Source: Variovorax paradoxus
Lineage (GTDB): Bacteria; Pseudomonadota; Gammaproteobacteria; Burkholderiales; Burkholderiaceae_C
Assembly (NCBI RefSeq): GCF_000834655.1
Contig: NZ_JXQQ01000027.1
Location: 1-64,000 of the forward strand
DNA: 64,000 bases
Direction: 5' to 3'
In this document: piece by piece, positions 1 to 9,382 of the stretch
Position numbering within the stretch: position 1 is the stretch's first letter
Layout of the letters: every line of letters starts with the position of its first letter
The notes under the pieces: generated by a model
The model's database searches: none
The model's input: only the letters and a program-made list of their open reading frames with translations
Told to the model about the DNA's origin: nothing
Translations under genes and position numbers: made by a program

Positions 1-180
1 GCAATCGGCTACGTGCACAACCTGTCGAAGCGCACGGCTCTGTACGCAACGATCGCTCGCGTCAGCAACAAGAACGGTGCAGCTCTGACCGTCGGCGCTG
101 GCCCTGGCTTCGTGACCACCGGTGGCTTCACCCCGAAGACCTCGACCGGCTACGACTTCGGTATCCGTCACGCTTTCTGA
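1..180 (+). CDS. Gram-negative porin, C-terminal fragment
   Basis: Only the last 59 residues are in the window; the gene starts upstream. The frame ends with a beta-strand pattern and a terminal phenylalanine (GIRHAF then TGA), the C-terminal signature recognised by the Bam machinery in outer-membrane beta-barrels. Alternating hydrophobic residues and the tail resemble Porin_4-type general porins of Comamonadaceae, which form trimeric diffusion channels. A strong intrinsic terminator follows, so the gene appears to end its own transcription unit. Substrate preference cannot be judged from the fragment. Confidence 0.85.
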   Translation, partial: AIGYVHNLSKRTALYATIARVSNKNGAALTVGAGPGFVTTGGFTPKTSTGYDFGIRHAF

Positions 181-223
181 TTTGACGCTGGCGTAAGCCA
201 GCTTCGAAGCTGAAAAGCTCAAA

Positions 224-255
224 AGCCACTCGACGAAAGTCGAGTGGCTTTTTTT
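224..255 (+). terminator. Rho-independent terminator of the porin gene
   Basis: A perfect 11-bp stem (224-234 with 239-249) closes a GAAA tetraloop and is followed by a run of seven T. It lies 44 bases after the porin stop codon and separates it from the downstream dpp operon. Confidence 0.93.
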
Positions 256-375
256 CGTTCCGGTGCTGCGATGGGCCAAGTGTTGGCAATGAGCACCATG
301 TGTGTGCACCCCCGGGGAACCCCCGTGCGGGCACGCACCTTGCACTGCTAGCATGCCCGATCACTCTGTTTGCTA

Positions 376-1356
376 ATGATTGCCTTTGTACTGCGCCGCC
401 TGATCCAGGCCGTGATCGTGATGATCGCGGTCGCGTTCATTGCCTTCCTCTTGTTCCAATACGTCGGTGACCCCGTCGTCTTCCTGCTCGGCCAGGATGC
501 CAAGCCCGAGCAGATCCGTGAAATGCGCGCCTCGTTGGGGCTCGACCGGCCCTTCTTCGTGCAGTTCTGGCACTTTCTGGTCAATGCATCGCAGGGCGAG
601 TTCGGCTTGAGCCTGCGCCAGGGCGCCAAAGTGTCGCGCTTGATCGGCGAGCGTTTCCCGGCTACGCTGGAACTGGCGCTCGTCGCTGCCGTGCTGGCCC
701 TCTTCATCGGCATCCCGATGGGCGTCTACACCGCCCTGCGCCGGGGCACGTTCATGAGCCAGGTGTTCATGACGGTCTCGCTGCTCGGCGTGTCTCTGCC
801 CACCTTCCTGATCGGCATCCTGCTGATCCTCGTCTTCGCTGTGCTGCTGGGATGGTTCCCGAGCTTCGGGCGCGGCGAAACGGTGCAGTTCGGCTGGTGG
901 ACGAGCGGTCTCTTCAAGGCGGACGGCTGGCACCACATCGTGTTGCCGGCGGTGACGCTCGCGATCTTCCAGCTCACGCTGATCATGCGGCTGGTGCGCG
1001 CCGAGATGCTCGAGGTGCTGCGCACCGACTACATCAAGTTCGCGCGCGCACGTGGCCTCTCGAACCGCGCCATCCATTTCGGCCATGCGCTCAAGAACAC
1101 GCTGGTGCCGGTGATGACCATCACCGGCCTGCAGTTGGGCGGGCTCATCGCCTTCGCCATCATCACCGAGTCGGTTTTCCAGTGGCCGGGCATGGGCCTC
1201 CTGTTCATCCAGGCCGTGACCTTTGCCGACGTTCCGGTGATGGCCGCCTACCTGTGCCTCATCGCCTTGATCTTCGTTGTGATCAATCTCGTGGTCGACC
1301 TCCTGTATTTCGTGGTCGATCCACGCCTGCGCGTCGGCAAGGCCGGAGGACATTGA
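376..1356 (+). CDS. dppB: Dipeptide/oligopeptide ABC transporter permease (DppB type)
   Basis: Inner-membrane permease of a peptide importer, 326 residues, with about six hydrophobic segments. The N-terminal helix (FVLRRLIQAVIVMIAVAFI) and the following GDP motif are typical of DppB/OppB. The cytoplasmic EAA-like loop (FARARGLSNRAIHFGHALKN) for contact with the ATPases sits about two thirds along. The ATG at 376 is preferred to an in-frame TTG six bases earlier; neither has a strong Shine-Dalgarno. It opens a seven-gene operon, and the next gene starts one base after its stop. Substrate is inferred from the family and the adjacent peptidase. Confidence 0.93.
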   Translation: MIAFVLRRLIQAVIVMIAVAFIAFLLFQYVGDPVVFLLGQDAKPEQIREMRASLGLDRPFFVQFWHFLVNASQGEFGLSLRQGAKVSRLIGERFPATLELALVAAVLALFIGIPMGVYTALRRGTFMSQVFMTVSLLGVSLPTFLIGILLILVFAVLLGWFPSFGRGETVQFGWWTSGLFKADGWHHIVLPAVTLAIFQLTLIMRLVRAEMLEVLRTDYIKFARARGLSNRAIHFGHALKNTLVPVMTITGLQLGGLIAFAIITESVFQWPGMGLLFIQAVTFADVPVMAAYLCLIALIFVVINLVVDLLYFVVDPRLRVGKAGGH

Positions 1357-1357
1357 C

Positions 1358-2620
1358 ATGACGGCATCGGCTCCGCGCCTGAAGGCGTCCGGCAGGGCGT
1401 TCGCGCACATCGCAAGCTTTTATCCCGAGATCACGGCCTTTCGCCGCGACCTGCACGCACACCCCGAACTCGGCTTCGAAGAGGTCTACACCGCCGGCCG
1501 CGTGCGCGAAGCGCTGCGCGCCTGCGGCGTCGACGAGATCCACGAAGGCATCGGCAAGACCGGCGTGGTCGGCGTGATCCGTGGCAAGTCCACCGCCAGC
1601 GGCCGAATGATCGGCCTGCGCGCCGACATGGACGCCCTGCCCATGCGCGAGGACAACGATTTCGGCTGGCGCTCCGCCAACGATGGCCTGATGCACGGCT
1701 GCGGGCACGACGGGCACACCACCATGCTGGTCGGCGCCGCGCGCTACCTTGCCGAGACACGCGACTTCGACGGCACCGCGGTGCTGATCTTCCAGCCCGG
1801 CGAAGAAGGCTTCGCCGGCGCGCGCGTGATGATCGAGGACGGCCTTTTCGACCGCTTCCCGGTCAACGCCGTCTACGCCATGCACAACTGGCCCGCGATG
1901 CCCGCCGGCACCGTGGGCATCAACCGCGGCGCGATGATGGCCGCGGCCGACCGCATCACCATCGAGATCAAGGGCAAGGGCGGCCACGGCGCGCATGCCT
2001 ACCAGACCATCGATCCGGTGGTGGTCGCCGCGCACATCATCACCGCGGCGCAGACCATCGTGTCGCGCAACGTGCGCCCCATCGACGCGGCCGTCGTCAG
2101 CATCTGCGCCGTGCAGGCGGGCGACCTCGGCGCGATGAGCGTGATTCCGGGCGAGGCCACGCTGGTCGGCACGGTGCGCACCTTCAGCGCGCGGGTGCAG
2201 GCCCAGGTCGAGCAGCGCCTGACCGAGCTGTGCACGGCGATCGCCGGCGGCTTCGGCGCCACCGCCACCATCAAGTACGAGCGCATCTACCCGGCCACCA
2301 TCAACACCGCCCCCGAGGCGATGTTCGCGGCCGACGTGGCCGAGTCGCTGGTCGGTGCCAAGAATGTCGAGCGCAGCATGGAGCCCAGCATGGGCGCCGA
2401 AGACTTCTCTTTCATGCTGCAGAAAAAGGCGGGCGCATACCTGCGCATCGGCCAGGACGTGCGCGAAGGCGCCTTCCTGCACAACAGCCGCTACGACTTC
2501 AATGACGAGATCCTGCCGCTCGGCGCCGCGCTTCATGCCGGCCTGATCGAGCAGGGCATGCCGCTTGCTGCTACCCGCAGCGCGCAGCAAGGGAAAGCAG
2601 CCGCCACCGCGGCGTCTTGA
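1358..2620 (+). CDS. M20-family amidohydrolase / hippurate hydrolase-like peptidase
   Basis: Predicted cytoplasmic zinc-dependent M20D amidohydrolase, 420 residues, releasing amino acids from N-acyl amino acids or small peptides. Family motifs are visible: HAHPELGFEE near the start, GLRADMDALPM, the metal-binding CGHDGHT, and FQPGEEG with the catalytic glutamate. A GGAGG Shine-Dalgarno lies inside the end of dppB, implying coupled translation. Its position between the permease and binding-protein genes suggests that it hydrolyses what the transporter imports. HipO/AbgB/IAA-amino-acid hydrolase specificities cannot be separated by sequence alone. Confidence 0.9.
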   Translation: MTASAPRLKASGRAFAHIASFYPEITAFRRDLHAHPELGFEEVYTAGRVREALRACGVDEIHEGIGKTGVVGVIRGKSTASGRMIGLRADMDALPMREDNDFGWRSANDGLMHGCGHDGHTTMLVGAARYLAETRDFDGTAVLIFQPGEEGFAGARVMIEDGLFDRFPVNAVYAMHNWPAMPAGTVGINRGAMMAAADRITIEIKGKGGHGAHAYQTIDPVVVAAHIITAAQTIVSRNVRPIDAAVVSICAVQAGDLGAMSVIPGEATLVGTVRTFSARVQAQVEQRLTELCTAIAGGFGATATIKYERIYPATINTAPEAMFAADVAESLVGAKNVERSMEPSMGAEDFSFMLQKKAGAYLRIGQDVREGAFLHNSRYDFNDEILPLGAALHAGLIEQGMPLAATRSAQQGKAAATAAS

Positions 2621-2650
2621 TGTGTTTGATTCAACCCGAGGAGTAGTTCC

Positions 2651-4231
2651 ATGAGTTTCAAGAAAAAAATGGCCGCGGCCGCCGCCGTGTGCGCCCTGGG
2701 CGCTGTCAGCCTGGTCGCGAGCGCGCAGACCATCCGGATCGCGAACCAGGGCGACGCGCTGTCGCTCGACCCGCATTCGCTCAACGAGTCGCTGCAGTTG
2801 AGCGTCACCGCCAACGTCTATGAAACCCTCGTGGGACGCAACAAGGACCTGAGCCTCGCGCCGTTGCTGGCCACCAGCTGGAAGCAGACCTCCCCGAACA
2901 TCTGGCGCTTCGAGCTGCGCAAGGGTGTGGTCTTCCACGACGGCACGCCGTTCAGCGCCGACGACGTGGTCTTCAGCTTCGCGCGCGCCCAGGGCGACGG
3001 CTCCGACATGCGCGCCACGCTGAGCGACATCAAGGCCGTGCGCAAGGTCGGCGACCTGGCTGTCGAGATCGAGACCAACGGCCCCTTCCCGATCCTGCCC
3101 GACGTGATCTCGCTCACCATGATCATGAGCAAGAAGTGGTGCGAGGAAAACCAGGCGACCAAGCCCGTCGACCGCCGCAAGGGCATCGAGAACACGGCTT
3201 CGTTCAAGGCCAACGGCACCGGCCCGTTCCGCGTGCGCGAGCGCCAGCCGAACGTGCGCACCGTGTTCACGCGCAACGGCACCTACTGGGGCAAGATCGA
3301 AGGCAACGCGCAAGAGATCGTCTTCACCCCCATCGCCAACCCCGCCACCCGCGTGGCCGCGCTGGTCTCCGGCGAAGTCGACGTGATGGAGCCGGTGCCC
3401 GTGCAGGACATCGCGCGCATCAACGCCGCGCCCACTGCGCGCGTCATCACCGGCCCCGAGCTGCGCACCATCTTCCTGGGCATGGACCAGAAGCGCGACG
3501 AGCTGCAGTACTCGAACATCAAGGGCAAGAACCCGTTCAAGGACAAGCGTGTTCGCCAGGCCTTCTACCAGGCCATCGACATCGCCGGCATCCAGCGCAC
3601 AGTGATGCGCGGCGCCTCGCGGCCCACGGGCCTTTTGGTCGGCCCCGGCATCAACGGCTGGACCGCCGAGCAGGACAAGCGCCTGCCCTACGACGTCGAA
3701 GCCGCCAAGAAGCTCATGACCGAAGCCGGCTACCCCAACGGCTTCGAAGTGACGATGAACTGCCCGAACGACCGCTACGTGAACGACGGCCAGATCTGCC
3801 AGAGCGTGGCCGCCAACCTTGCGCGCATCAACGTCAAGATCAACCTGGCCGCCGAGACCAAGGGCACCTACTTCCCCAAGATCCTGCGCCGCGACACCAG
3901 CTTCTACATGCTGGGCTGGACCCCGACCACCTACGACGCGCATAACGCGCTGAGCTCGCTCACGGCCTGCCCCGACGACAAGGGCACCGGCCAGTTCAAC
4001 CTGGGCGCGTACTGCAACCCGAAGCTGGACGAACTGACCAAGAAGATCCAGTCGGAGACCGACAAGACCAAGCGTAACGAGCTGATTAAGGAGGCCTTCA
4101 AGCTCCACGCGGACGACATCGGCACGCTGCCGCTGCATCAGCAATCGCTCGCATGGGGCGTGAGCAAGAAGGTCGAGCTGGTGCAACTGGCCGACAACTT
4201 CATGTACTTCAAGTGGATGAGCATCAAGTGA
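2651..4231 (+). CDS. dppA: Peptide ABC transporter substrate-binding protein (DppA/OppA family)
   Basis: Periplasmic solute-binding protein of the SBP_bac_5 family, 526 residues. It has a Sec signal peptide (positive start MSFKKK, hydrophobic core, cleavage after VASA). Family features include IRIANQGDALSLDPH at the mature start and the region around FELRKGVVFHDGTPF. Start chosen at the ATG preceded by GAGGAG. It delivers di- or oligopeptides to the DppBC channel. Two GC-rich hairpins separate it from dppC, which may let the binding protein be made in excess of the membrane components. Confidence 0.94.
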   Translation: MSFKKKMAAAAAVCALGAVSLVASAQTIRIANQGDALSLDPHSLNESLQLSVTANVYETLVGRNKDLSLAPLLATSWKQTSPNIWRFELRKGVVFHDGTPFSADDVVFSFARAQGDGSDMRATLSDIKAVRKVGDLAVEIETNGPFPILPDVISLTMIMSKKWCEENQATKPVDRRKGIENTASFKANGTGPFRVRERQPNVRTVFTRNGTYWGKIEGNAQEIVFTPIANPATRVAALVSGEVDVMEPVPVQDIARINAAPTARVITGPELRTIFLGMDQKRDELQYSNIKGKNPFKDKRVRQAFYQAIDIAGIQRTVMRGASRPTGLLVGPGINGWTAEQDKRLPYDVEAAKKLMTEAGYPNGFEVTMNCPNDRYVNDGQICQSVAANLARINVKINLAAETKGTYFPKILRRDTSFYMLGWTPTTYDAHNALSSLTACPDDKGTGQFNLGAYCNPKLDELTKKIQSETDKTKRNELIKEAFKLHADDIGTLPLHQQSLAWGVSKKVELVQLADNFMYFKWMSIK

Positions 4232-4236
4232 TTCCC

Positions 4237-4300
4237 CAGGCCGCTCGCAGGGCGGCCTGACGGCCCGACCATGGGCCCGCTTCTTGCGGGCCCATTCCTT
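4237..4300 (+). terminator. Two tandem hairpins between dppA and dppC
   Basis: The first is an 8-bp stem, 4237-4244 with 4252-4259. The second is a perfect 10-bp stem, 4271-4280 with 4286-4295, followed by TCCTTTT. The second resembles a weak intrinsic terminator but lies inside an operon, so partial termination or protection of the dppA 3' end is likelier than a full stop. Confidence 0.6.
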
Positions 4301-4310
4301 TTGCTCCACG

Positions 4311-5222
4311 ATGAAAAAAACTCTTGCCCGCTGGCTCGACAGCGATGTCGGCTACAGCTTTCGCACCTCGCCCGTGGCGATGGCGGCGGCTCTGATTGCA
4401 CTGGTCTGCCTGTTCTGTGCGGCGTTCGCCGGATGGGTGTCGCCGCACAACCCCTTCGACCTCGCGACGCTCGAACTCGGCGATGCCCGCCTGCCGCCCG
4501 CATGGAGCGCGGAGGGCTCTTCCAAATATTTGCTCGGCACCGACGACCAGGGCCGCGACATCCTCTCGGCCGTCATCTACGGCGCGCGCATCTCGATGAT
4601 CGTGGGCATCGTCTCGGTCGTGCTTTCGGTGGTCGTCGGCGTGGTGTTCGGCCTCCTGGCCGGCTTTCTCGGTGGCTGGCTCGATTCGTTCCTCATGCGC
4701 GTATGCGACGTGATGCTGTCGTTCCCGCCCATCCTGGTCGCGCTGCTCATCGCCGGCGTCGGCCGCGCGCTCTTTCCCGGCGCACACGAGTCGCTCGCGT
4801 TCGGCGTGCTGATCATTTCGATCTCGCTCACGGGCTGGGTGCAGTACGCGCGCACGGTGCGCGGCTCCACGCTGGTGGAGCGCAACAAGGAATACGTGCA
4901 GGCCGCGCGCGTCACCGGCGTGGCGCCGGTGCGCATCATGCTGCGCCACGTGCTGCCCAACGTGATGGGGCCGGTGATGGTGCTGGCCACCATCCAGGTC
5001 GCGACCGCGATCATCACCGAGGCCACCCTCTCGTTCCTCGGTGTCGGCGTGCCGCCGACCTCGCCCTCGCTGGGCACGCTCATCAGCATCGGCAACCAGT
5101 ACCTGTTCTCGGGCGAATGGTGGATCACGGTGTTCCCGGGCCTGATGCTGGTGCTCATTGCCCTGAGCGTGAACCTGCTGGGTGACTGGCTGCGCGATGC
5201 GCTCAACCCGCGTCTGCGCTGA
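4311..5222 (+). CDS. dppC: Dipeptide/oligopeptide ABC transporter permease (DppC type)
   Basis: Second inner-membrane permease of the importer, 303 residues, with about six transmembrane segments. The N-terminal linker contains the family motif LLGTDDQGRDILSAVIYGAR. The EAA loop reads EYVQAARVTGVAPVRIMLRHV, and the C-terminal half has FLGVGVPPTSPSLGTL. The start at ATG 4311 is chosen because the frame's earlier start at 4284 lies inside the terminator-like hairpin. No clear Shine-Dalgarno is seen. Pairs with DppB to form the channel. Confidence 0.93.
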   Translation: MKKTLARWLDSDVGYSFRTSPVAMAAALIALVCLFCAAFAGWVSPHNPFDLATLELGDARLPPAWSAEGSSKYLLGTDDQGRDILSAVIYGARISMIVGIVSVVLSVVVGVVFGLLAGFLGGWLDSFLMRVCDVMLSFPPILVALLIAGVGRALFPGAHESLAFGVLIISISLTGWVQYARTVRGSTLVERNKEYVQAARVTGVAPVRIMLRHVLPNVMGPVMVLATIQVATAIITEATLSFLGVGVPPTSPSLGTLISIGNQYLFSGEWWITVFPGLMLVLIALSVNLLGDWLRDALNPRLR

Positions 5223-5243
5223 AGAGAAAAGGACAACGCCACC

Positions 5244-6314
5244 ATGACGCTGCTCCAGGTCAAAGACCTCGTCGTCGAATTCCCGCACCGCCGCGGCACG
5301 CTGCGCGCGATCGACCGCATTTCCTTCGACATCGCGCCGGGTGAAATCCTCGGCGTGGTGGGCGAATCGGGCGCCGGAAAGTCGCTTACTGGCGCGGCCA
5401 TCATCGGCCTGCTCGAACCGCCGGGCCGCGTGGCCAGCGGCCAGATCCTGCTCGAAGGCCAACGCATCGACAACCTGAGTTTCGATGCGATGCGCCCCAT
5501 CCGCGGCCGCAAGATCGGCGCGATCTTCCAGGACCCGCTGACGTCGCTGAACCCGCTCTACACCGTGGGGCGGCAGCTCATCGAGACCATCCGCGCGCAC
5601 CTGCCCGTGACCGAATCCGAAGCCCGCAAGCGCGCCATCGGCCTCCTGCAGGACACCGGCATCCCGGCGGCCGAGCAGCGCATCGACCACTTTCCGCACC
5701 AGTTTTCCGGCGGCATGCGCCAGCGCGTGGTGATCGCGCTCGCGCTCGCGGCCGAGCCCAAGCTCATCGTGGCCGACGAGCCGACCACCGCTCTGGACGT
5801 ATCGATCCAGGCGCAGATCATCCAGCTGCTCAAGCGCATCTGCAAGGACCGCGGCGCGGCCGTGATGCTCATCACGCACGACATGGGCGTGATCGCCGAG
5901 ACCTGCGACCGCGTGGCTGTGATGTACGCGGGCCGCATCGCCGAGATCGGTCCGGTGCACGAAGTGATCCACCAGCCTGCGCACCCCTACACCTCGGGCC
6001 TCATGGCCTCGATTCCAGACATGGCGAGCGACCGCGAGCGGCTCAACCAGATCGACGGCGCGATGCCGCGGCTCAATGCCATTCCGGCGGGTTGTGCCTA
6101 CAACCCGCGCTGCCCGCGCACCTTCGCGCGCTGCCTCACCGAGCGGCCCGAGCTGCTGCATGCGGGCGCCACGCGCGCCGCATGCTGGCTGCACGATGCG
6201 GCCGACCCGCACCTGGGCCAGGCCGAGATCGCCGCGAAGCACCACGACGCACTGGCCGCCGGCGAACGCGCCACGCCCGAAGCGGCCGAGCCGATCGCGG
6301 AGGTGACGCGATGA
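5244..6314 (+). CDS. dppD: Peptide ABC transporter ATP-binding protein (DppD type)
   Basis: Cytoplasmic ATPase, 356 residues. Walker A is GESGAGKS, the ABC signature is [16 protein letters not shown], Walker B is [12 protein letters not shown], and the H-loop is ITHDMG. The C-terminal oligopeptide-transporter extension has the cysteine-containing stretch [14 protein letters not shown], typical of DppD/OppD. Its end overlaps the start of dppF by four bases (ATGA), so translation is coupled. DppD and DppF form the heterodimer energising DppBC. Confidence 0.94.
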   Translation: MTLLQVKDLVVEFPHRRGTLRAIDRISFDIAPGEILGVVGESGAGKSLTGAAIIGLLEPPGRVASGQILLEGQRIDNLSFDAMRPIRGRKIGAIFQDPLTSLNPLYTVGRQLIETIRAHLPVTESEARKRAIGLLQDTGIPAAEQRIDHFPHQFSGGMRQRVVIALALAAEPKLIVADEPTTALDVSIQAQIIQLLKRICKDRGAAVMLITHDMGVIAETCDRVAVMYAGRIAEIGPVHEVIHQPAHPYTSGLMASIPDMASDRERLNQIDGAMPRLNAIPAGCAYNPRCPRTFARCLTERPELLHAGATRAACWLHDAADPHLGQAEIAAKHHDALAAGERATPEAAEPIAEVTR

Positions 6315-7363
6315 GCGCCGTGATCGAACCCCGCCGCGACAGCGTCGCCGCTTCCGTCGCCGTCTCTGCCACCGAGCCGCTCGTGGTGGCGCACGACCTC
6401 GCGCGCACCTTCGACGTCTCGCCGCCCTGGCTCAACCGGGTGCTTGAGCGCAAGCCGCGCGTGCTGCTGCATGCGGTGGACGGCGTGAGCTTTTCCATCG
6501 AGCGCGGCAAGACGCTCGCGCTGGTCGGCGAATCGGGCTGCGGCAAGAGCACCGTCGCGCGCCTGCTGGTCGGCCTCTATGCGCCCACGCGCGGCGGCTT
6601 CCAGTTCGACGGGCAGGACGCGCACGCCGCGTTCAAGACCCCCGAAGGCCGGAAGCTGCGCCGCCGCATCCAGATGATCTTCCAGGACCCCTACGCGAGC
6701 CTGAACCCGCGCTGGATCGTGGAAGACATCATCGGCGAGCCGCTGCGCGAGCACGGCATCCTGAGCGGCAAGGCAGAGCTGCGCGAACGCGTGGGCGAGC
6801 TGCTCAAGTCGGTGGGCCTCTCTCCGCTGGACATGAGCAAGTATCCGCACCAGTTCTCGGGCGGCCAGCGCCAGCGCATCTCCATCGCGCGCGCGCTCGC
6901 CACGCAGCCCGAGTTCCTGGTCTGCGACGAGCCCACCTCCGCACTCGACGTGAGCGTGCAGGCGCAGGTGCTCAACATCATGAAGGACCTGCAGCGCGAG
7001 CGGGGCCTGACCTACCTCTTCATCTCGCACAACCTCGCGGTGGTGCGCCACGTCGCCGACCAGGTCGGCGTGATGTACCTGGGCCGGCTGGTGGAAGTGG
7101 CGGACAAGCAGAAGCTCTTCGCCGAGCCGCAGCATCCATACACCCGCATGCTGCTGGACGCCATCCCGCAGATGAAGCACACGGGGCGCCAGCGCACGCC
7201 GGTGCAGGGCGAGGTGCCCAATCCGCTGAACCCTCCGACGGGCTGCGCATTCCATCCGCGCTGCCCGCATGCGAATGCGCGCTGCTCCGCGGAGCGGCCG
7301 AAGCTGCTTGGCATCAAGGGCGTGCAGGTGGCCTGCCATGCGGTGGAGGAAGGCCGCCTGTGA
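6311..7363 (+). CDS. dppF: Peptide ABC transporter ATP-binding protein (DppF type)
   Basis: Second ATPase of the importer, 350 residues. Walker A is GESGCGKS, the signature [16 protein letters not shown], Walker [13 protein letters not shown], followed by the H-loop ISHN. A C-terminal cysteine-rich extension ([14 protein letters not shown]) marks the DppF/OppF group. The ATG at 6311 overlaps the dppD stop; the frame is open further upstream but that part lies inside dppD. The last bases overlap the GTG start of the following glycosyltransferase gene. Confidence 0.94.
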   Translation: MSAVIEPRRDSVAASVAVSATEPLVVAHDLARTFDVSPPWLNRVLERKPRVLLHAVDGVSFSIERGKTLALVGESGCGKSTVARLLVGLYAPTRGGFQFDGQDAHAAFKTPEGRKLRRRIQMIFQDPYASLNPRWIVEDIIGEPLREHGILSGKAELRERVGELLKSVGLSPLDMSKYPHQFSGGQRQRISIARALATQPEFLVCDEPTSALDVSVQAQVLNIMKDLQRERGLTYLFISHNLAVVRHVADQVGVMYLGRLVEVADKQKLFAEPQHPYTRMLLDAIPQMKHTGRQRTPVQGEVPNPLNPPTGCAFHPRCPHANARCSAERPKLLGIKGVQVACHAVEEGRL

Positions 7364-9312
7364 CGGCCGGCGGTCCGGTCGGCTGGCCGGAAGGCTTTCC
7401 GTACCGGCCGCACCTGCGCTTCTGTTCGCTGGGCAACGAGAACGTTGCCGAGGTGATGGAGAGCTTTCGCATCGCCTGCGAGCGGCTCGGCCATGCAACG
7501 TCCGTTGAAAGTGCGCCGAGCGTCGACAACGCCGACATCAACATCTTCTTTTTTGCGATGGGCCTGGGCCTGCCCGCCGACGAGGACCTGCCGCCCAATG
7601 CCATCGTCGTCAACTTCGAGCCGGCGCTGCCCGAGCTCCTGGCGGAAATGCCCGGCTACCGGCGCCTGCTCCAGCGGGCCTGGGTGTGGGAGTACAGCCT
7701 CGAGAACCTGATGCACCACCAGGCCCTGGGCATCCTCAGGTCCGACTACGTGCCGCTGACGTTCGAGCCGCACGCAACGCCCGTGGTGCCGCAAGACCAG
7801 GTGCTGCCCGACGAAGAACAGGACATCGACGTCATCTTCTTCGGCGAGACCATGCCCCGGCGCCTGGAGGTGCTGCGCGCGCTGGAAGCCGGCGGACTGC
7901 GGGTGGCCTATCCCATCGGCACCGCCTGGACGCCTGCGCAGCGCGATGCGTTGCTGCCGCGCGCCAAGGTCGGCCTGAACATGCGCAAGGCCGATCGCAC
8001 AGCCACGGCGGAGGTGCCGCGCCTTTCCATCCTGCTGCGCAACCGCAAGGCGGTGGTGTCCGAGCTGTATCCCCATTCCGAGATCCCGGCGGCGCTGCGC
8101 GATGCGGTGGAGGGCTGCACGAAAGACGAACTCGTGGACCGGGTGCGCGCCCTGGTGGCCGACGCCCCGCGGCGCCGAGCCCTCGAAAAGGCCGGCCCGC
8201 GCGCATTGATGAGCCTGCCACCGCAGCAGGAGGTGCTGGCCGGGGCGCTGCGCCGCTATCTCGCGGCTACCCGCCAACGTCTCGCGGGCAGCCAGGCCAT
8301 GGCGGCCACCGGCCCCGGGCCTGCGGTCTCCGTGCTGATGGTCACGCGGGACGACGAGGCCCGCGTGGCGGACGCATTGATGGCGATGGCGGCGCAGACG
8401 CTGCCTCCGCGCCGCATCATCGTGGTGGACGACGCCTCGACCGACGGCACCGCGGCGGCGATCCGCGAACGGATGGCAGTCGATCCGCGCCTGTCCGGTC
8501 TGCTGCTGCTCCAGGCGCCCTCGCCGATGGGATGGGCAGCCGCGGCGCAATGGGGCCTCGCGCATGCCGAGGGCGACGCATTGGCCTTGTGGTCGCCGCA
8601 TACGCCGAGCGGGCCGGGCCGCCTGCAGGCGCAAGCTGCATTCCTGCAGGCCTCCCCGGCCATCGGCGCGCTGGGTGCCCAGGACCCGTCCCGGCGCCTG
8701 CCGCAGATGCATGCGCAGATCCTGGCCGGGATGCTGGTCCACATGCCCTCCGATGCCTGGCCCGTGTCGATGGGCAGCCTGATGCTGGCGTTGCCACGCA
8801 TCCGGCGGCGCGGCTTCGGGTTCGACGCCACGCTCGGTGAGTTCGCATGGATGGGGCTGCTCCTGGAGCTGGTGCGCGATGGCGCCTTGCTGGCCAACCT
8901 GGACGCCGAATTGATCGGCAGCCCGAAGACCCGCGCGTCATCCGGTCCGACGGCAGCGAACGTGATCGCGCTGGCCCATCTGCGCGAACGCCTGCTCCCC
9001 TTGGTGTTTCCCGACCTGCCGTCGCATACGGCACAGCGGCTGGCGCGGCTCTACGGGCAGGAGTGGGCACCCGATGCATCGGACGCCACTGCGCTGCTGC
9101 GCGACATGGCCGCGGCCTGCGAAGGGCACGACGACATCCATGCCGCCACTGTGCTGCGCGGCGAGTGCCTGCGCGTGCTCGATGTCTACGCCCAGAATGG
9201 CCGTCTCGCGCCGGGCTACATCCGCGGGCTGATGGAAGAGCCCTTGCTGCGCGACTTCCTGGCGCCGCTGGGGGAGCGCATCTACGCCTTCGAGCCGGGC
9301 TGCGGTTCTTGA
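7360..9312 (+). CDS. Two-domain putative glycosyltransferase (CgeB-like plus GT2-like)
   Basis: Protein of 650 residues starting at a GTG that overlaps the dppF stop (GTGA). Residues about 20-300 resemble CgeB-type glycosyltransferase folds, with a Rossmann-like stretch [17 protein letters not shown] near 156-172. Residues about 323-530 begin like a GT-A family 2 enzyme ([23 protein letters not shown] at 353-364). Where GT2 proteins usually carry the metal-binding DxD, this one reads WSPHTPSG (411-418), and the usual ED acid motif near 490-510 is not evident, so the second domain may be inactive. No signal peptide or membrane segment. Donor, acceptor and any link to peptide uptake are unknown. 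Confidence 0.65.
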   Translation: MTAGGPVGWPEGFPYRPHLRFCSLGNENVAEVMESFRIACERLGHATSVESAPSVDNADINIFFFAMGLGLPADEDLPPNAIVVNFEPALPELLAEMPGYRRLLQRAWVWEYSLENLMHHQALGILRSDYVPLTFEPHATPVVPQDQVLPDEEQDIDVIFFGETMPRRLEVLRALEAGGLRVAYPIGTAWTPAQRDALLPRAKVGLNMRKADRTATAEVPRLSILLRNRKAVVSELYPHSEIPAALRDAVEGCTKDELVDRVRALVADAPRRRALEKAGPRALMSLPPQQEVLAGALRRYLAATRQRLAGSQAMAATGPGPAVSVLMVTRDDEARVADALMAMAAQTLPPRRIIVVDDASTDGTAAAIRERMAVDPRLSGLLLLQAPSPMGWAAAAQWGLAHAEGDALALWSPHTPSGPGRLQAQAAFLQASPAIGALGAQDPSRRLPQMHAQILAGMLVHMPSDAWPVSMGSLMLALPRIRRRGFGFDATLGEFAWMGLLLELVRDGALLANLDAELIGSPKTRASSGPTAANVIALAHLRERLLPLVFPDLPSHTAQRLARLYGQEWAPDASDATALLRDMAAACEGHDDIHAATVLRGECLRVLDVYAQNGRLAPGYIRGLMEEPLLRDFLAPLGERIYAFEPGCGS

Positions 9313-9382
9313 ACGTGTGTTTAAACGCACAGCGCGAAGGCCGCAGCCGCTGCACAGTGGCGCGGCAGACTCCGAAGCAACC

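Noticed and set aside
1283..4309. A 1008-codon open frame on the minus strand opposite dppB, the M20 gene and dppA
   Set aside because: Composition is His/Arg/Ala/Gly-rich with no domain pattern, and it lies fully opposite three well-supported genes. Long antisense frames of this kind are expected in high-GC DNA.
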